From the NCBI GenBank assembly GCA_027575805.1, contig JANBPU010000015.1:62001-126000 (forward strand): 64,000 nt of DNA, written 5' to 3'. Each line of letters begins with the position of its first letter. Position 1 is the stretch's first letter. Shown piece after piece: positions 32,685 to 43,391 of this stretch. The notes below the pieces were generated by a model that saw nothing but the letters and a program-made list of their open reading frames with translations, was not told the DNA's origin and did no database searches. The translations under genes were made by a program, and so were the position numbers. This DNA comes from Mycoemilia scoparia. Taxonomy: Eukaryota; Kickxellomycota; Kickxellomycetes; Kickxellales; Kickxellaceae.

Positions 32685-33632
32685 TTAGACTGACATATCC
32701 ATGGATATTTTGCTATGAGGCTCATATCCCTGGATTTCGAAATCATCAATGGTGAGCTCCTCAACACGTTCAACATTTCTCTTAATAAACAATTTAGGGA
32801 AAGGCCTGGGCTCTCTCTGCACCTGAATTTCAAGGGCCTCAATGTGATTGCGATAAACATGAGCATCTCCCATACAATAAATAAAAGTGCCTGGCTTAAT
32901 CCCCGTAATATGAGCCAGGATACATGTCAAGAGTGCATAAGAGGCAATATTAAAAGGCACGCCCAACCCAATATCACAAGATCTCTGATACATTTGGCAG
33001 GATAAGCTAGCATCAGGAGTATCCGGTTTAGAAACATAAAACTGGGCAAACATATGACAAGGTGGCAATGCCATTTCCTTCAAATTAGCCGGATTCCAAG
33101 CCGACATGATGATTCTCCGATCAGTTGGATTGTTACGGATCTTGTTTATAACATCTTGGAGTTGGTCAAATCCTTGGCCAGTATAGTCGGTGTCACAGTC
33201 GATGTATTTTGCACCAAAGTGTCGCCATTGCCACCCATATACTGGACCTAAATCTCCTTCCTTGCGATTATTTAGGCCAATTGAGTCCAGGTATTCGCGA
33301 CTTCCATTTCCCTCCCAGATTTTCACACCCTTATCGCTCAGTATCTTGCCATTAGTTTCGCCTCGTAAAAACCACAGGAGCTCTTCGATCACTCCACGCC
33401 AAAATACTCGCTTGGTTGTTAAGAGTGGGAAATTATTGTTGCTTAAGTCAAATCGTAGTTGAGGTGGTCCGAATATTGACAAGGTTCCTGTTCCAGTTCG
33501 GTCTTCGCGTTGTTCTCCTTCATTAAGGACACGGTTGATTAGACCCAGGTACTGATACTCTTCATGTTCTTTGCAGCTGTTGTTGTTTGGTCCAGAAGTG
33601 GAATTTCCCACCGATGTTGGTTGTGCCGTCAT
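32685..33632 (-). CDS. CDC21: Thymidylate synthase
   Basis: An intronless frame of 315 residues. This folate-dependent enzyme methylates dUMP to dTMP using methylene-tetrahydrofolate. Family signatures run in order: EDRTGTGT (43-50), [13 protein letters not shown] (68-80), [24 protein letters not shown] (129-141), the active site [12 protein letters not shown] with catalytic Cys192, the dUMP-binding [14 protein letters not shown], and [12 protein letters not shown]. The C-terminus ends SMDMSV, close to the usual hydrophobic tail that closes over the active site. Length fits fungal enzymes. A later Met is unlikely because the N-terminal ~25 residues are merely a polar extension. Confidence 0.97.
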   Translation of the reverse strand: MTAQPTSVGNSTSGPNNNSCKEHEEYQYLGLINRVLNEGEQREDRTGTGTLSIFGPPQLRFDLSNNNFPLLTTKRVFWRGVIEELLWFLRGETNGKILSDKGVKIWEGNGSREYLDSIGLNNRKEGDLGPVYGWQWRHFGAKYIDCDTDYTGQGFDQLQDVINKIRNNPTDRRIIMSAWNPANLKEMALPPCHMFAQFYVSKPDTPDASLSCQMYQRSCDIGLGVPFNIASYALLTCILAHITGIKPGTFIYCMGDAHVYRNHIEALEIQVQREPRPFPKLFIKRNVERVEELTIDDFEIQGYEPHSKISMDMSV

Positions 33633-34038
33633 TTAATTGCTGTTCGATATTACTTGGCCTGGTTTTGTTGCAAAGCTCAAATTATATATATCTCTTTGGC
33701 AATAAATAAAAATAAATGAAGCGGAAAAAAAGAAAACAATATGAATTCTTGTTTATGTTTTGATTTTTTGTGTTTGTTTGGTTTTGTCAGTCAGTATTAT
33801 ATAGTCAATGATGAAAAAATATAGGAGATTAGTATGGGTTATTCAAAAAATTTCAATACCAGGCAAATAAAAGTATTACTATATAGACCCATTTGTTGTA
33901 AATTAAAGACAACAAAGTATCACAAAAGAAAGAATGTGTGTGTCCTTGCAACTATATTTATATACATCTAAAGCAGAAAATTTTACTAGTTGGTGTACAA
34001 ATAGCAATTGGTATTCAATAAACTCCTTTTTGTAACCA
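33633..34038. other. Intergenic DNA, no gene seen
   Basis: AT-rich upstream flank of thymidylate synthase. No frame or element is recognised. Confidence 0.55.
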
Positions 34039-34343
34039 CTACACTAAAATGCGATTAATGTCTTTTAGAATGCACCTATCATCAAAATAAAAATAAAAAC
34101 AATGAATGAACTCTTTACTAGTAATATTATAAAGCACGAACTTTAGTGTTGCGTCTAAATAACTTAAATTTAGGTCAGGGTTGAATAAAAAGACCAAAAA
34201 GTTAAAGACCCCATGGATTGATATCAAAATGTATGTAGCAATCCCGGATTTTAAGCTAGCTCCATCCATAATGTATACTATAATAATCAATCTAAAGAAA
34301 GATGGCCATTTCAATAGGATAGAGCAAAATTCTCTGAATATTT
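34039..34343 (-). pseudogene. Possible relic of a polytopic membrane protein
   Basis: The reading frame beyond the element at 34344-34446 encodes two hydrophobic segments (WPSFFRLIIIVYI and ATYILISIHGVFNFLVF, then NPDL). The NFLVF-x-NP pattern resembles the last helices of fungal seven-helix receptor-like proteins. All apparent start codons upstream come from element sequence, so the fragment has no start of its own. It may instead be a chance AT-rich hydrophobic frame. Confidence 0.25.
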
Positions 34344-34446
34344 GGATAATAATTATTGAAGGGTGAATGATTATAGGGGCACTGACAGCCAAATGGATGT
34401 CCAGTTTTACTAGTAAACTTTCACACTTCAAAAATTATTGCCCATT
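34344..34446 (-). mobile_element. MITE-like element, subfamily I, copy 7
   Basis: Left end GATAATAATTATTGAAGGGT, right end CACACTTCAAAAATTATTGC then CCATTT. The interior GACAGCCAAATGGATGTCC and TTTACTAGTAAACT is the reverse complement of the copies at 34970 and 15264. The right inverted repeat has lost part of the CCCTTC motif. Confidence 0.78.
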
Positions 34447-34578
34447 TTGTCTGATTTGACTGCGTTGCTTGGTAGATGCATATGAGTGCCAACCCATTGA
34501 GAAGCTCTAGTACTACAATTTACTTCTAAACTGACATTATTGTTAGGTGTATCAGCAACACACGGCGTTGGACTTTAT

Positions 34579-34971
34579 TCAAGTAGAGAAAACTTTGCTC
34601 TCCTTAGCCTGCGTATGATCATGGTGAGTACGTCGAGGAGATCCTTTAGCCACTGCATTGCTAAAGCCAATGGCAGTCGCTCCATCGCCATTACTATAAC
34701 AACTGTTAGGGCGATTATTAGGCACACTATGGTGAGGATCCCATATCAGGTTGCGGAAAAGCTTGAATGACATTCTAGGGACAGCAAACCCAAACGTAAA
34801 GCAAAATGCTTCATAGTGGTAGTTGGTGTAATGGGTCGGACCTACCTTGCGCAACAGAACAGTAAACATGGGATGGAAGGTAATACGTGCTGTTAGAAGA
34901 GTAGATAGAAGCTGGAAAACAAATATCAACCATGTTATTGCGTATGAAGTGGTTTGTGATTGATTCGCCAT
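34579..34971 (-). CDS. Uncertain ORF with a start codon at a MITE junction
   Basis: A 130-codon frame starting at an ATG formed where the element copy 34970-35076 meets flanking DNA. It contains one hydrophobic segment (AITWLIFVFQLLSTLL), then a polar tail rich in N, S and H. A possible internal donor (AAG|GTAGGT near 34848) suggests splicing. I do not recognise it. It could be a small membrane protein gene, or the 5' part of the same broken gene as 34039-34343. Confidence 0.28.
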   Translation of the reverse strand: MANQSQTTSYAITWLIFVFQLLSTLLTARITFHPMFTVLLRKVGPTHYTNYHYEAFCFTFGFAVPRMSFKLFRNLIWDPHHSVPNNRPNSCYSNGDGATAIGFSNAVAKGSPRRTHHDHTQAKESKVFST

Positions 34972-35076
34972 ATGGGAGATAATTTTTAAGTGTGAAAGTT
35001 TACTAGTAAAACTGGACATCCATTTGGCTGTGATTGCCCCTATACATATTCATCCTTCAAAAATTATTGCCCATAT
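34970..35076 (+). mobile_element. MITE-like element, subfamily I, copy 8
   Basis: It begins ATATGGGAGATAATTTTTAA then GTGTGAAAG, contains ACTAGTAAAACTGGACATCC and TGGCTGTGATTGCCCCTAT, and ends CATCCTTCAAAAATTATTGC then CCATAT. Its internal core is shorter than in the 39207 copy. Confidence 0.82.
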
Positions 35077-35214
35077 GGGGCTGTGAAAATGTCCCATGGT
35101 TCAGGAAAATAGATACAAATTAAAATAGCCCCGATAACTCAATAAACTTCTTGGTATACCATTATATTTAATAATATTCTTAAAGTTAAAAGAAAAGGGC
35201 CCCTATTTTTGTTT

Positions 35215-38200
35215 CTAATGACGTGTAATGCTAATCAATTCAAAGGTTGTAGCATCAACCGAATTTGACTTTATCATATTTTCTCGAACATGATCATTAT
35301 CGGTGATATTTTTATCAACTTCTGATTCCGTATTATCTAATAAGGAAAAATTTAAACATTCACAAAGCATAAGCGTTATTCAGTATAATGGAATATTTCA
35401 CTAATGGTTAGGTGTGAAATAGATAGAAATGAGTCCTCATATTTTATCCCAATCATCAGATATTTCATATGTAATTACTGAGGACTCATTTTTGTTTGGA
35501 GCTTTGTGAATTTTGTTCATATTTTTTCGAGAAGTTGATTTTCTATATATGGGTAGTTATTTTTGAAGGATGACCATTTGATAACAGACTGTGATCACTC
35601 ATTTGGCTGGGATTGCGCCTATAATCGTTGGCCACCAAAAGTCGCCCTTCAAAAGCTATCATACATATGCAAACTATTCATTACTCACCATTTTGATCGT
35701 CATCTCCATCCTCATCCTCATCACCGTCTTCGTCAGTATTTTGAAGTGTGCTACTTGGTTTCATAAATCTATTATCATTCGTAAAAAGCCATGATTTGAA
35801 GGCTACCATCCCATCATCCCATCCATTATTATTGTTACCAATAGTTTGATCATTTTCATTTTTGTACTGCAGTTGGTATCGAGGCTTGCTCAAGGTCACT
35901 TGGAAATTAGATGGCTCGAAACTTTTGAATATGTTTGCGGTAAAGTCATGACTATCCTGTGAATACGATGGAAGATACATTACAAGGGTTATAATATCGC
36001 TATAGCTGAATCCGTTACCAACAGTATTATTTTCTTCAGAGGAAGGTGAATCATCGTCAATATCTCTAGCTATTTCTGCCGATGATACACTATCTTGGTC
36101 ATCACCATCCTCATGATCCTGGTCCTGGTCTATTAAAGGACTATCTAACGAAATTCTTTGTTTTTTGGATGCTTTCTCTCCCGATACTTGGGTCACTGTT
36201 TGTTTGGTATTGTCATTATCATCGGATATCTTCAACGACTGGAGAACATTTTCAGGAAAATAAGACGAAACTCCCTGTTGTTTCTCATGGTATTCACCAT
36301 TATCGGGTACATTTGAATTACTCAATTCCCCATCACCAATATCACCATCATCGAGTCCTTTATACTTATTGTCCAAACTGTTCAAAAGACCACTAATAGC
36401 TTGGGACACAATCTGATGAGGCAGATTTGGGGCAGACTGGTGAACTAGCCACCAGACTTCAAGAACACGATGTAATATCCAGAATTTTCGAATCTGTTCT
36501 GCAGGTGTTTCAACAATATCAGCATCCAAAAGCTGATCAAGCTGTTGCGCTGTGATCAGCACTGGGTTGTTGCTCCCAGAGCTACCAAAACCATTTTGTC
36601 CGGAAAAATAAAATTTGTAATCTGCCCGCAATTTATCCAGCCCGATCATGACGAAACATTCAAGCGGCTGTTCATCAATCCAATAGTCTAGTTGACTATT
36701 GATTTGTTTGATTATAGCAGAAGATGGGTCTTGGTCTTGGGTTTCTTGATATTGGTTATGATGCTGCAGTGTAGAGGTAACTTGGGATTCCATTTTGTTG
36801 AGCATGCGAATCAAATCGGATAATTGTGACTTGTTGGTTTTGTGGATTTTTGGACGAATCCATGTTGGAATGCTACTACTATCATTAGAATTATTGCTAT
36901 TTCCACTACTTGAAATTGCGGAACAAGATATCTTTGTTGCTATGGTTTCCAGGGCTTCGGCTAAGGCAGTCAATATCTCTACCAGATCTGATGAATCCCG
37001 TGATTGTTGGACCGCAAACTTCCAAAGCCGCTCAGTAAAGTCCAAATCCTCGGCTTCATTGCGTTGGGGACAAAACAAAAATATGTTATGGTCATTGTTA
37101 CTAGCCGAATTATCAGTGTGATTGCCATTACCATTGGTATCATGTTCGTTGCTTTCAAATAGTCCCAGGGTGTTTTCAAGGAACCTGTCAAGACGTTCGT
37201 TAAATCTATGCTGCCAAATTTCGGTTTCGACATCATCGTCTCGGCTATTCTTGGTTTCGTCGTTTTCATCGTCTAGAATCACTGAATTGTCGCCATTGGC
37301 GTACTCCTCCTCAGATTGCGCTTCCTCTTCTGTATTATCTTTTTTCTCTGATTTGATCCTAGTCCTTGATTTAGATAATGGACGCTCCCATGATACACGT
37401 CGCTCCATTAAATTGTACCACAGCTCAAGGCACTCCAATTCTTTGCGAATTTCGTCAAATACTTTTGATGAAGAACAGTAGGGATCCATTGTTCCTGGAA
37501 TGCTGTGAAATGATATTGTGTGTTGAGATGAAGATGTAGGCGGCAGTATTAATTTTTCGAATTTGGGTGTTATAACAATTGACTTTTGTTGGGCGAAATT
37601 GACAGTGGAAGTGTGGTGTTTTATATCCGGTCTCCACATGGTTTTGAGTATTGCATACGATGTTCCTTCATCAAGCCCGTGTGCTTTTCCGGACCAGATT
37701 GAAGTTCCAAATAATTCGTACTCTGCGATGCATTGCATTTCAACTGATCTTAGATAACTGCCATTATCATTTTCAATATCGCCACTGTGGTCAATTAGTG
37801 AAGCCTCTAAGTCCATCATAACTCGGTTTCGATAATTTAAACTAGTATCGCTGTGCTGCTTACTGACGGGATTTGAGGGCACAATTTTGTCAATATCAAG
37901 TACATTTACATACCCATCTTCTCTTTCTTGGGTCTTCATCCTGACTTTTCCAAGCGATTTTGCTGACACGGTTCCAGGAATTTCTTGACTTGCTGTAGAA
38001 TCAGCAAAGATAATTTGAAATTCAGGTATGCTGTCAACTCGGTTTGTATATGTGTAGATCACCATTGCCGGCGGTGAATGTAGTTTGCTTTTTTCAGAGT
38101 CATTGATGAAAATACCACTTGATATCGCTGTCCCATACGTTGAGGCATAAAGGTGTGCTTTGCCCCTTTCTAGAGGATGCCAATCTGCATGCAGATAGTA

Positions 38201-39063
38201 ACTACTTGCTTCTTTAGACATAACATCCGGCGTGCTCTATAGGCATTTTTTAAATTAAATATAAACAATGTTGCTTTTACTTGGAAATGGCCGATATAGA
38301 TTTAGCGCATTTGATTTGCATAAATACTTGCCTCGCTTTTAATAAAGTAGCTTTGAGAATCCAGTGGTCTAGCGCCAGTTGTTTTGACCCTGCCAAACAA
38401 TACAGCGGCCGCCGATTTGGAATCACAGCTCTATGCAAGGAAATGACGGAATTTCAATAATCAAATTTTGAAAAATATAAAAAAATGTTAGGCTATAGGA
38501 TTGCCATTCTCATACCTCTCCCGCTTCCGCCTTTATTTGTTGGCCTTTTTTATGTTGGTTTGATGAAGTGTTTTCATCGGTATTGGTACCTGAAACTTGC
38601 GAATTGTTGGCCGTCAAAACAAAGAATGGGCTAGATACACCAAAAATCTTGCGTAAAGGGTGATTCTGGATGTTAGGGGTAAAAGGCCATAGCAAAGTAG
38701 AGTCATCTAGCTGTGTAGGTTTGAGTACAAGCGGACTATGAGGACTTCCAGCCTAATTAAACAAACATGGATTTTATTAGAAAAATCGTAATATTGAATT
38801 AAATTGTCGAGGAAATATTGCAAGATATAATGCTAAATAGCTGTGTCAGTAGATTTGGAAATCAATGCTACTATCTGTAGTAACAGTGGACCAAATCCTT
38901 AAATATAGCCAAAGCAAATGCTCAATACAGTACTTGCCTTTGAGGAGGAACGTTCGGGAAACGATTGACTGAACTCTGATAAAGCGTCATTTATTGCAGT
39001 GAAAAATGCCTTTGCTTCTGGTGTTGGATCGCATGGAGAAGCTGAAAATGCCTGCGATAACAT
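35215..39063 (-). CDS. Zwilch-like protein (RZZ kinetochore complex)
   Basis: Five exons, 39063-38938, 38752-38516, 38430-38332, 38236-35689 and 35336-35215, close in phase to 1043 residues. Introns 1 and 3 use GC donors (GCAAGT); intron 4 carries two inverted-repeat insertions. Segments match metazoan Zwilch in order: AEYELFGTS (about 325-333), then a SELWxxL-like stretch, LDFTERLWKFAVQQS (552-566), IPTWIRP (610) with SQLSDLIRML, and MIGLDKLRADYKFYF (684-698). The latter two correspond to the DLDFxxxLW, QPWLH and EIGLDKLKKDY blocks of animal Zwilch. Zwilch joins Rod and ZW10 at outer kinetochores to recruit dynein-Spindly and Mad1. The protein is much longer than animal Zwilch (~590) because of acidic and asparagine-rich inserts, including DDDDQ-type runs near the C-terminus. 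Confidence 0.75.
35427..35491. repeat. Short inverted repeat in Zwilch intron 4
   Basis: Perfect 13-bp arms AAATGAGTCCTCA (35427-35439) and TGAGGACTCATTT (35479-35491) flank a 39-base AT-rich spacer. It differs in sequence from the MITE-like family. It could be a separate tiny transposon footprint or a hairpin in the intron RNA. Confidence 0.8.
35547..35668 (+). mobile_element. MITE-like element, subfamily I, copy 9 (in Zwilch intron)
   Basis: It begins ATATGGGTAGTTATTTTTGA then AGGATGACC, carries CATTTGGCTGGGATTGCGCC and TATAATCGTTGGCCACC, and ends AGTCGCCCTTCAAAAGCTAT then CATACATAT. It is nearly full-length and lies wholly within intron 4 of the Zwilch-like gene. Confidence 0.88.
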
Positions 39064-39206
39064 TGATTAAAAATGTCGCTGTATATAATTCAGCGTTTGC
39101 ATATGTTGGAGCGATATATGTTGTTTGCCAAGACAGCGACAAGTTCTCCTCAAAAGTCAAAACAAGTAAATGTGGTAATAGTAAAATAATAACGAATTAT
39201 GGGCAA

Positions 39207-39328
39207 ATATGAGCTATTATTTTTGAAGGGTGACCACTTGCTAATAGGCTGTGATCATTCATTTGGCTGTGATTGCCCCTATAATCGTTGGCCACCAAAA
39301 GTCACCCTTCGAAAATTATGATCCATAT
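39207..39328 (+). mobile_element. MITE-like element, subfamily I, copy 10 (best preserved)
   Basis: The 28-base ends are almost perfect inverted repeats: ATATGAGCTATTATTTTTGA then AGGGTGAC on the left, GTCACCCTTCGAAAATTATG then ATCCATAT on the right. The interior has GGCTGTGATCATTCATTTGG and ATAATCGTTGGCCACCAAAA. It serves as the reference copy for subfamily I. Confidence 0.9.
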
Positions 39329-39668
39329 ACTGATAGAATAGAATAGTAGCAAAGAACTAAATGGCGCTTGGCTGCCTTCCTAGGTGCGATAAAACGCTTA
39401 ATCATCAGTAGAAAAGAACCAAATGTCCCAACAACAAAGGAAAGCAAATTAACACTGGCAAATGCTTCAAAGCAATATGCCATCCACCATATTAAAATAC
39501 AATCAATTTTTTGAATTCGAGATAATGTTTATTTAATATCTGATTATGAATAAAAGTTGTCTAGCATAGACTTGATTTCTTATAAATGTGCAGTAACAAT
39601 ACCTGCTTAAAAGCGGCAACAATAAAGCAATGGCATTCAATGCGGTCGCCTGCTATTTAGAAATAACC

Positions 39669-39791
39669 ATACGACTCATAATTTTTGAAGGGTGTCTTTT
39701 GGTGGGTCAAAGATTATAGGGGCGACCGCAGCCAAATGAGTACTCAAATTTTGTTAGCAGATGGCCACCCTTCAAAAGAAATCACCCATAT
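39669..39791 (-). mobile_element. MITE-like element, subfamily I, copy 11
   Basis: It begins ATACGACTCATAATTTTTGA then AGGGTG and ends GGCCACCCTTCAAAAGAAAT then CACCCATAT. The interior is the reverse complement of copy 10 (GATTATAGGGGCGACCGCAG then CCAAATGAG). Confidence 0.88.
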
Positions 39792-40018
39792 AGCCATTTA
39801 GACTTTAGCATGCCTTCATTTATCCAGACTTTAATAAAATTTGGCAAAAAATTCACTTTGTGCCCTGTAATAGCTCTGTATTTGTTTAATTATTATTATA
39901 TTTTTGTATTGTAGAAATCTTGGTAAATGAATGAATGATTTGCGATTGTAAGCATTGGTTTGGATTTGATTTAATGATGTCTGGGGTTATCTGCGTCCCT
40001 GTTCACTGCTGTTGAGAA

Positions 40019-41170
40019 CTAAAGAGAGAAAGTCTCTTTGAGAATGCGGACAGTGTCATCAGGAGTCTTGACAGTGTGACCAGTAATATCAGGATGGTTG
40101 TAGATTTCAAAGTCGTTTCCTCCCTACAAAATATACACAAATCGATGATTTTATTAGCACAGTGCCACAAGTTTGGTTCAACGTTGGGCTTATAATTTAA
40201 GCAACTTATGTATATATTACCTCAAATGTCTTGTCACCAAAGAAGTGAATTTTTTCGAAACCTTCACCCTTCAAGTGACGGAGGCAGTAGGTCTTGTCCC
40301 AGCCAATGGGGAAGACATCAAATGAAATTTGACCTCCTACAAATAGAATATCAGATGGCATGTTTTAGTTCGGATTCCACACAAGTCATAATGCCAGACT
40401 GTTGATTTATATGTTCTGCGAAATGCCTACCAATGGAGAACTTGATGCCATAGTCTGAGAACTCCTTCTCGAGGGCCTTGACAAAATCCTTGCGGATATT
40501 ATTTTTAAGATCAAACTTTTCGTATTCGTTACGTTCCTCACGGCTGCAGTTGCGGCCAATTGGGGAAACATTGATCATGCCTTTACGGAACTCGATGAAA
40601 GTACCACTGTGACATTATTATGAAAACGAAATTGAGGGTTATAGCCTTTCTGCATTCAACAAATCATAATACATCCACAATTAAATGACAGTGACCCATA
40701 TACATACCGCTTCTGGGGGATTTCTAGGTCGGCAATATAGCGAAGACAGAAGTTGACAAGCTTGGTATATTTATCTTCGCCAAGGAACTGGATAAAGCTG
40801 TTACCCTGGAGCTCCTCTCCCTTGCGGAAAGCAGTCAAACCATTCTCAGAGAAGCAGAAGTCAAACATCTCCTTGGCTATATATTTAGTATATTTTAGAG
40901 AACAAGAAGTTAGTATCGATTATTCAAGATAAAGAAGTATGAATGTGGATATGCATATAGAAAATCCATACCATTTGCACCAAGTTGTTCGAGCTGTTTG
41001 GCATAGTCAGAACCACCAACAAAGCCAACAACACACTTTTTGCGAAGAGCAGCCAGGGTGTCCTTGACTTCCTTGGTGATAACACCACGAGCAGGGGTCA
41101 AAGTTCCATCAACATCAAAGAGACAGATGGTGGTAGGGTTTTCGCGATCGGCCCAGTCAGAGTTAGTCAT
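40019..41170 (-). CDS. SEC53: Phosphomannomutase
   Basis: Five exons, 41170-40972, 40876-40708, 40606-40431, 40336-40221 and 40123-40019, total 765 nt and give 254 residues, the same length as yeast Sec53. The HAD-type active site [13 protein letters not shown] places nucleophile Asp19 and acid/base Asp21. Other family blocks follow: [17 protein letters not shown], the cap with [18 protein letters not shown], then [18 protein letters not shown] and IHFFGDKT. The enzyme interconverts mannose-6-phosphate and mannose-1-phosphate in the cytosol to supply GDP-mannose for N- and O-glycans and GPI anchors. All four introns are GT-AG and phases close exactly. The ATG at 41170 matches the usual start. 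Confidence 0.95.
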
Positions 41171-42344
41171 TATTATCCTAGCTATTAAGTATGCAAAATA
41201 GAAATAAACTTGAATGTAAATAGCAAAGAGAGAAAGATGAAGGTCTAAGCTTATGGTTTTTACCCAAAGATAGTATTTATTTACGTCTTGCACCAACGAT
41301 TGCTCTGGTCTCTGTGGTTAAACCTTACATGGTGGCATTCTTTGAATCTGGTTGGTCCGTGTGCTTACTCCAACAGTACCAGATCCTTCGATTCGTCTCA
41401 ATCAAGTAGGAAAACTATTGACCTTCACCACTTGTTTTCTTGTTTATAATACTTGGCAAATGCCTTGACTGAGAAAGCTTTCCACAGTGAACGTACCCTG
41501 GCTAGCCAGTGTCGCCTATGCACGTGTGGGACTGATCTCTCAGTCTCGCAGTAAAAACCACACATACTCTTGGCTCATTCCACTTGAAGACAATGATGAG
41601 AAATTGGCCATAAGAATGCCTTTTTAGCGAGTTTACAAGAAACTCTCCAAATCTTCCAGTGTTCCTTCTGCTGCATCTTGAAGATACAGCTGCCAAGAAA
41701 GCAAATAAAGGGCTAAGACTTGTTTTTATCAAATGTTAGCCACGTTGTTGTCATTTGGATCATGATTTTTTCAGGGTATCTTTTGGTGTTTGGCGATTAT
41801 AGGTGCAACCACAGCCAAATGAGTGACTAACCCTTCAAAAATAACTACCCATTTAACCAACATGATGTTCTAAATCGCATTTTGTAAAAATACCTTAATG
41901 CTAAGACATAGTTGTATAAGCTCAGTGCTTCATTAAGGTTATGAGATATTGGGCTGCTAAAAAGATATTTCCGTCTGTAAATAAAAACTCCATTAAGAAA
42001 CAAATAGCAAAAATCTACTAGAATCGTCATCACAAACATTTTCTAATAAATGTCACAGTAATGCTTATCATTTGCAAACGCTGGCTTGCTGCAAGTCATC
42101 AACCTTGTGGCTTAACAAAGTCTAATCTGAGTAGCCAATGTCTGAGCCTTTAATTTCAAGACAATATACAGGCGTGTTCTGATCTAATTCGTTTATGCCC
42201 CATTTTAAAGCTTACACCTGAATGCCCAAAAATTCCAAAAACTAAAAATCCTTGCCCATAACTGATATAGCAAAAATAATAATAAAATAGCAATTGAAAA
42301 CTAGAATTTTATATGAGCCTTTCTACATATTCAACTTGTTAGCC
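41171..42344. other. Divergent SEC53 / YIF1 intergenic region
   Basis: Bidirectional upstream region with one MITE-like copy at 41757-41854. No other gene or element is recognised; short ORFs at 41502 and 41845 lack motifs. Confidence 0.55.
41757..41854 (-). mobile_element. MITE-like element, subfamily I, copy 12
   Basis: Left end GATCATGATTTTTTCAGGGT (degraded), interior CGATTATAGGTGCAACCACA then GCCAAATGAG, right end AACCCTTCAAAAATAACTAC then CCATTTA. A short copy of about 98 bases. Confidence 0.78.
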
Positions 42345-43391
42345 ATGTCATACCAGGATCCATACACAAGCTATTCTGGGACTCGTGCCAGCTCCTTTGT
42401 GCCTGTAACATCTCCACCTTCAGGGGGGCAACCAGTCACCGATTCATATAACTATGCATTGCTCAACAACAATCAAAATACACAATATGGTCAAGGCACT
42501 TACACAGCCCACGGTCAAATTCCACACCAACAATCTCAACACCACCAACAGCAGCAACAACAACAACAACAACAGCAGCAGCAACAAGCAAATTCGAATA
42601 TTTATGGGGATATGTTTGGATTTGGTTCAAATGACCCCAACACTAATGCCCATCTAACAGCCCAGCTTGGCATGCAATTTGCGGGCTCAGCAATGCAATC
42701 AGTGCATGACAATGTTGAAAAACAGGTTGGAAAGTATGTCAGCTTATCAATGGTTAAGCACTACTTTGATGTCACCAACATTTATGTATTGTCGAAAATC
42801 AAAATTCTTTTGTTCCCTTGGATCCACAAAAATTGGTATCGTGTTCCCAAGCGTGATCATACGGCAGGCAGCGTTACAGGGTACCAGACTCCTCGCTATG
42901 ACATCAATTCTCCCGACCTTTACATTCCCGTGATGGCGCTGGTAACATACGTTATTGTAGTTGGCATGATTTTGGGTAGCAGCGGCGGATTCCGTCCTGA
43001 GGCCCTGGGTTATACTGCTAGTTCGGCAATGGTGATGATGGTGTTCGAGGTTCTGGTATTGAAGCTTGCCTGCTACATTTTGAACATTGGGTCAGAGCTG
43101 CTTTTCCTAGACCTGGTCGCATACAGTGGCTACAAGTTTATTCCCACTATTATAACCTTGTTGCTTCAGCCGTGGGGTCCCTGGTGGCTGACTTGGTCCT
43201 GCTTTGGCTACGCCACCGTTTCGTTGGCCTTTTTCATGATCAGATCCATGCGGAGCGCTGTTATCCCGGAGTCCTCATCTGTTTCTGGTATAAATGTCCA
43301 TAGAAAAAGACGCATCCACTTTTTGTTTTTTGCTGGTGTTATGCAGCTCCTCTATTGCTGGTTGCTTTTGCAATACAAGACATCGTTTTAG
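42345..43391 (+). CDS. YIF1: YIF1-family Golgi/ER vesicle protein
   Basis: The frame is open from upstream, but the ATG at 42345 is the first true Met and gives 348 residues, the usual size. A hydrophilic N-terminus carries a polyglutamine tract (about residues 66-82, encoded by CAA/CAG). The conserved core follows: QLGMQFAGSAMQSVHDNVE, LKYYFDVT-like HYFDVTNIYVLSKI, KILLFPWIHKNWYR and the NSPDLYIPVMALVTYV segment, then five membrane helices to the C-terminus. Yif1 binds Yip1 and Ypt GTPases and is needed for COPII vesicle transport between ER and Golgi. It converges with BRR2 across a 270-base gap. Confidence 0.93.
   Translation: MSYQDPYTSYSGTRASSFVPVTSPPSGGQPVTDSYNYALLNNNQNTQYGQGTYTAHGQIPHQQSQHHQQQQQQQQQQQQQQANSNIYGDMFGFGSNDPNTNAHLTAQLGMQFAGSAMQSVHDNVEKQVGKYVSLSMVKHYFDVTNIYVLSKIKILLFPWIHKNWYRVPKRDHTAGSVTGYQTPRYDINSPDLYIPVMALVTYVIVVGMILGSSGGFRPEALGYTASSAMVMMVFEVLVLKLACYILNIGSELLFLDLVAYSGYKFIPTIITLLLQPWGPWWLTWSCFGYATVSLAFFMIRSMRSAVIPESSSVSGINVHRKRRIHFLFFAGVMQLLYCWLLLQYKTSF

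Larger units (their letters stand above)
39064..40018. other. Intergenic DNA with two MITE-like copies
   Basis: Between the Zwilch-like start and the SEC53 3' end. Two element copies in opposite orientation lie at 39207 and 39669, about 340 bases apart. No gene otherwise; Zwilch promoter sequence must lie in the first part. Confidence 0.6.
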
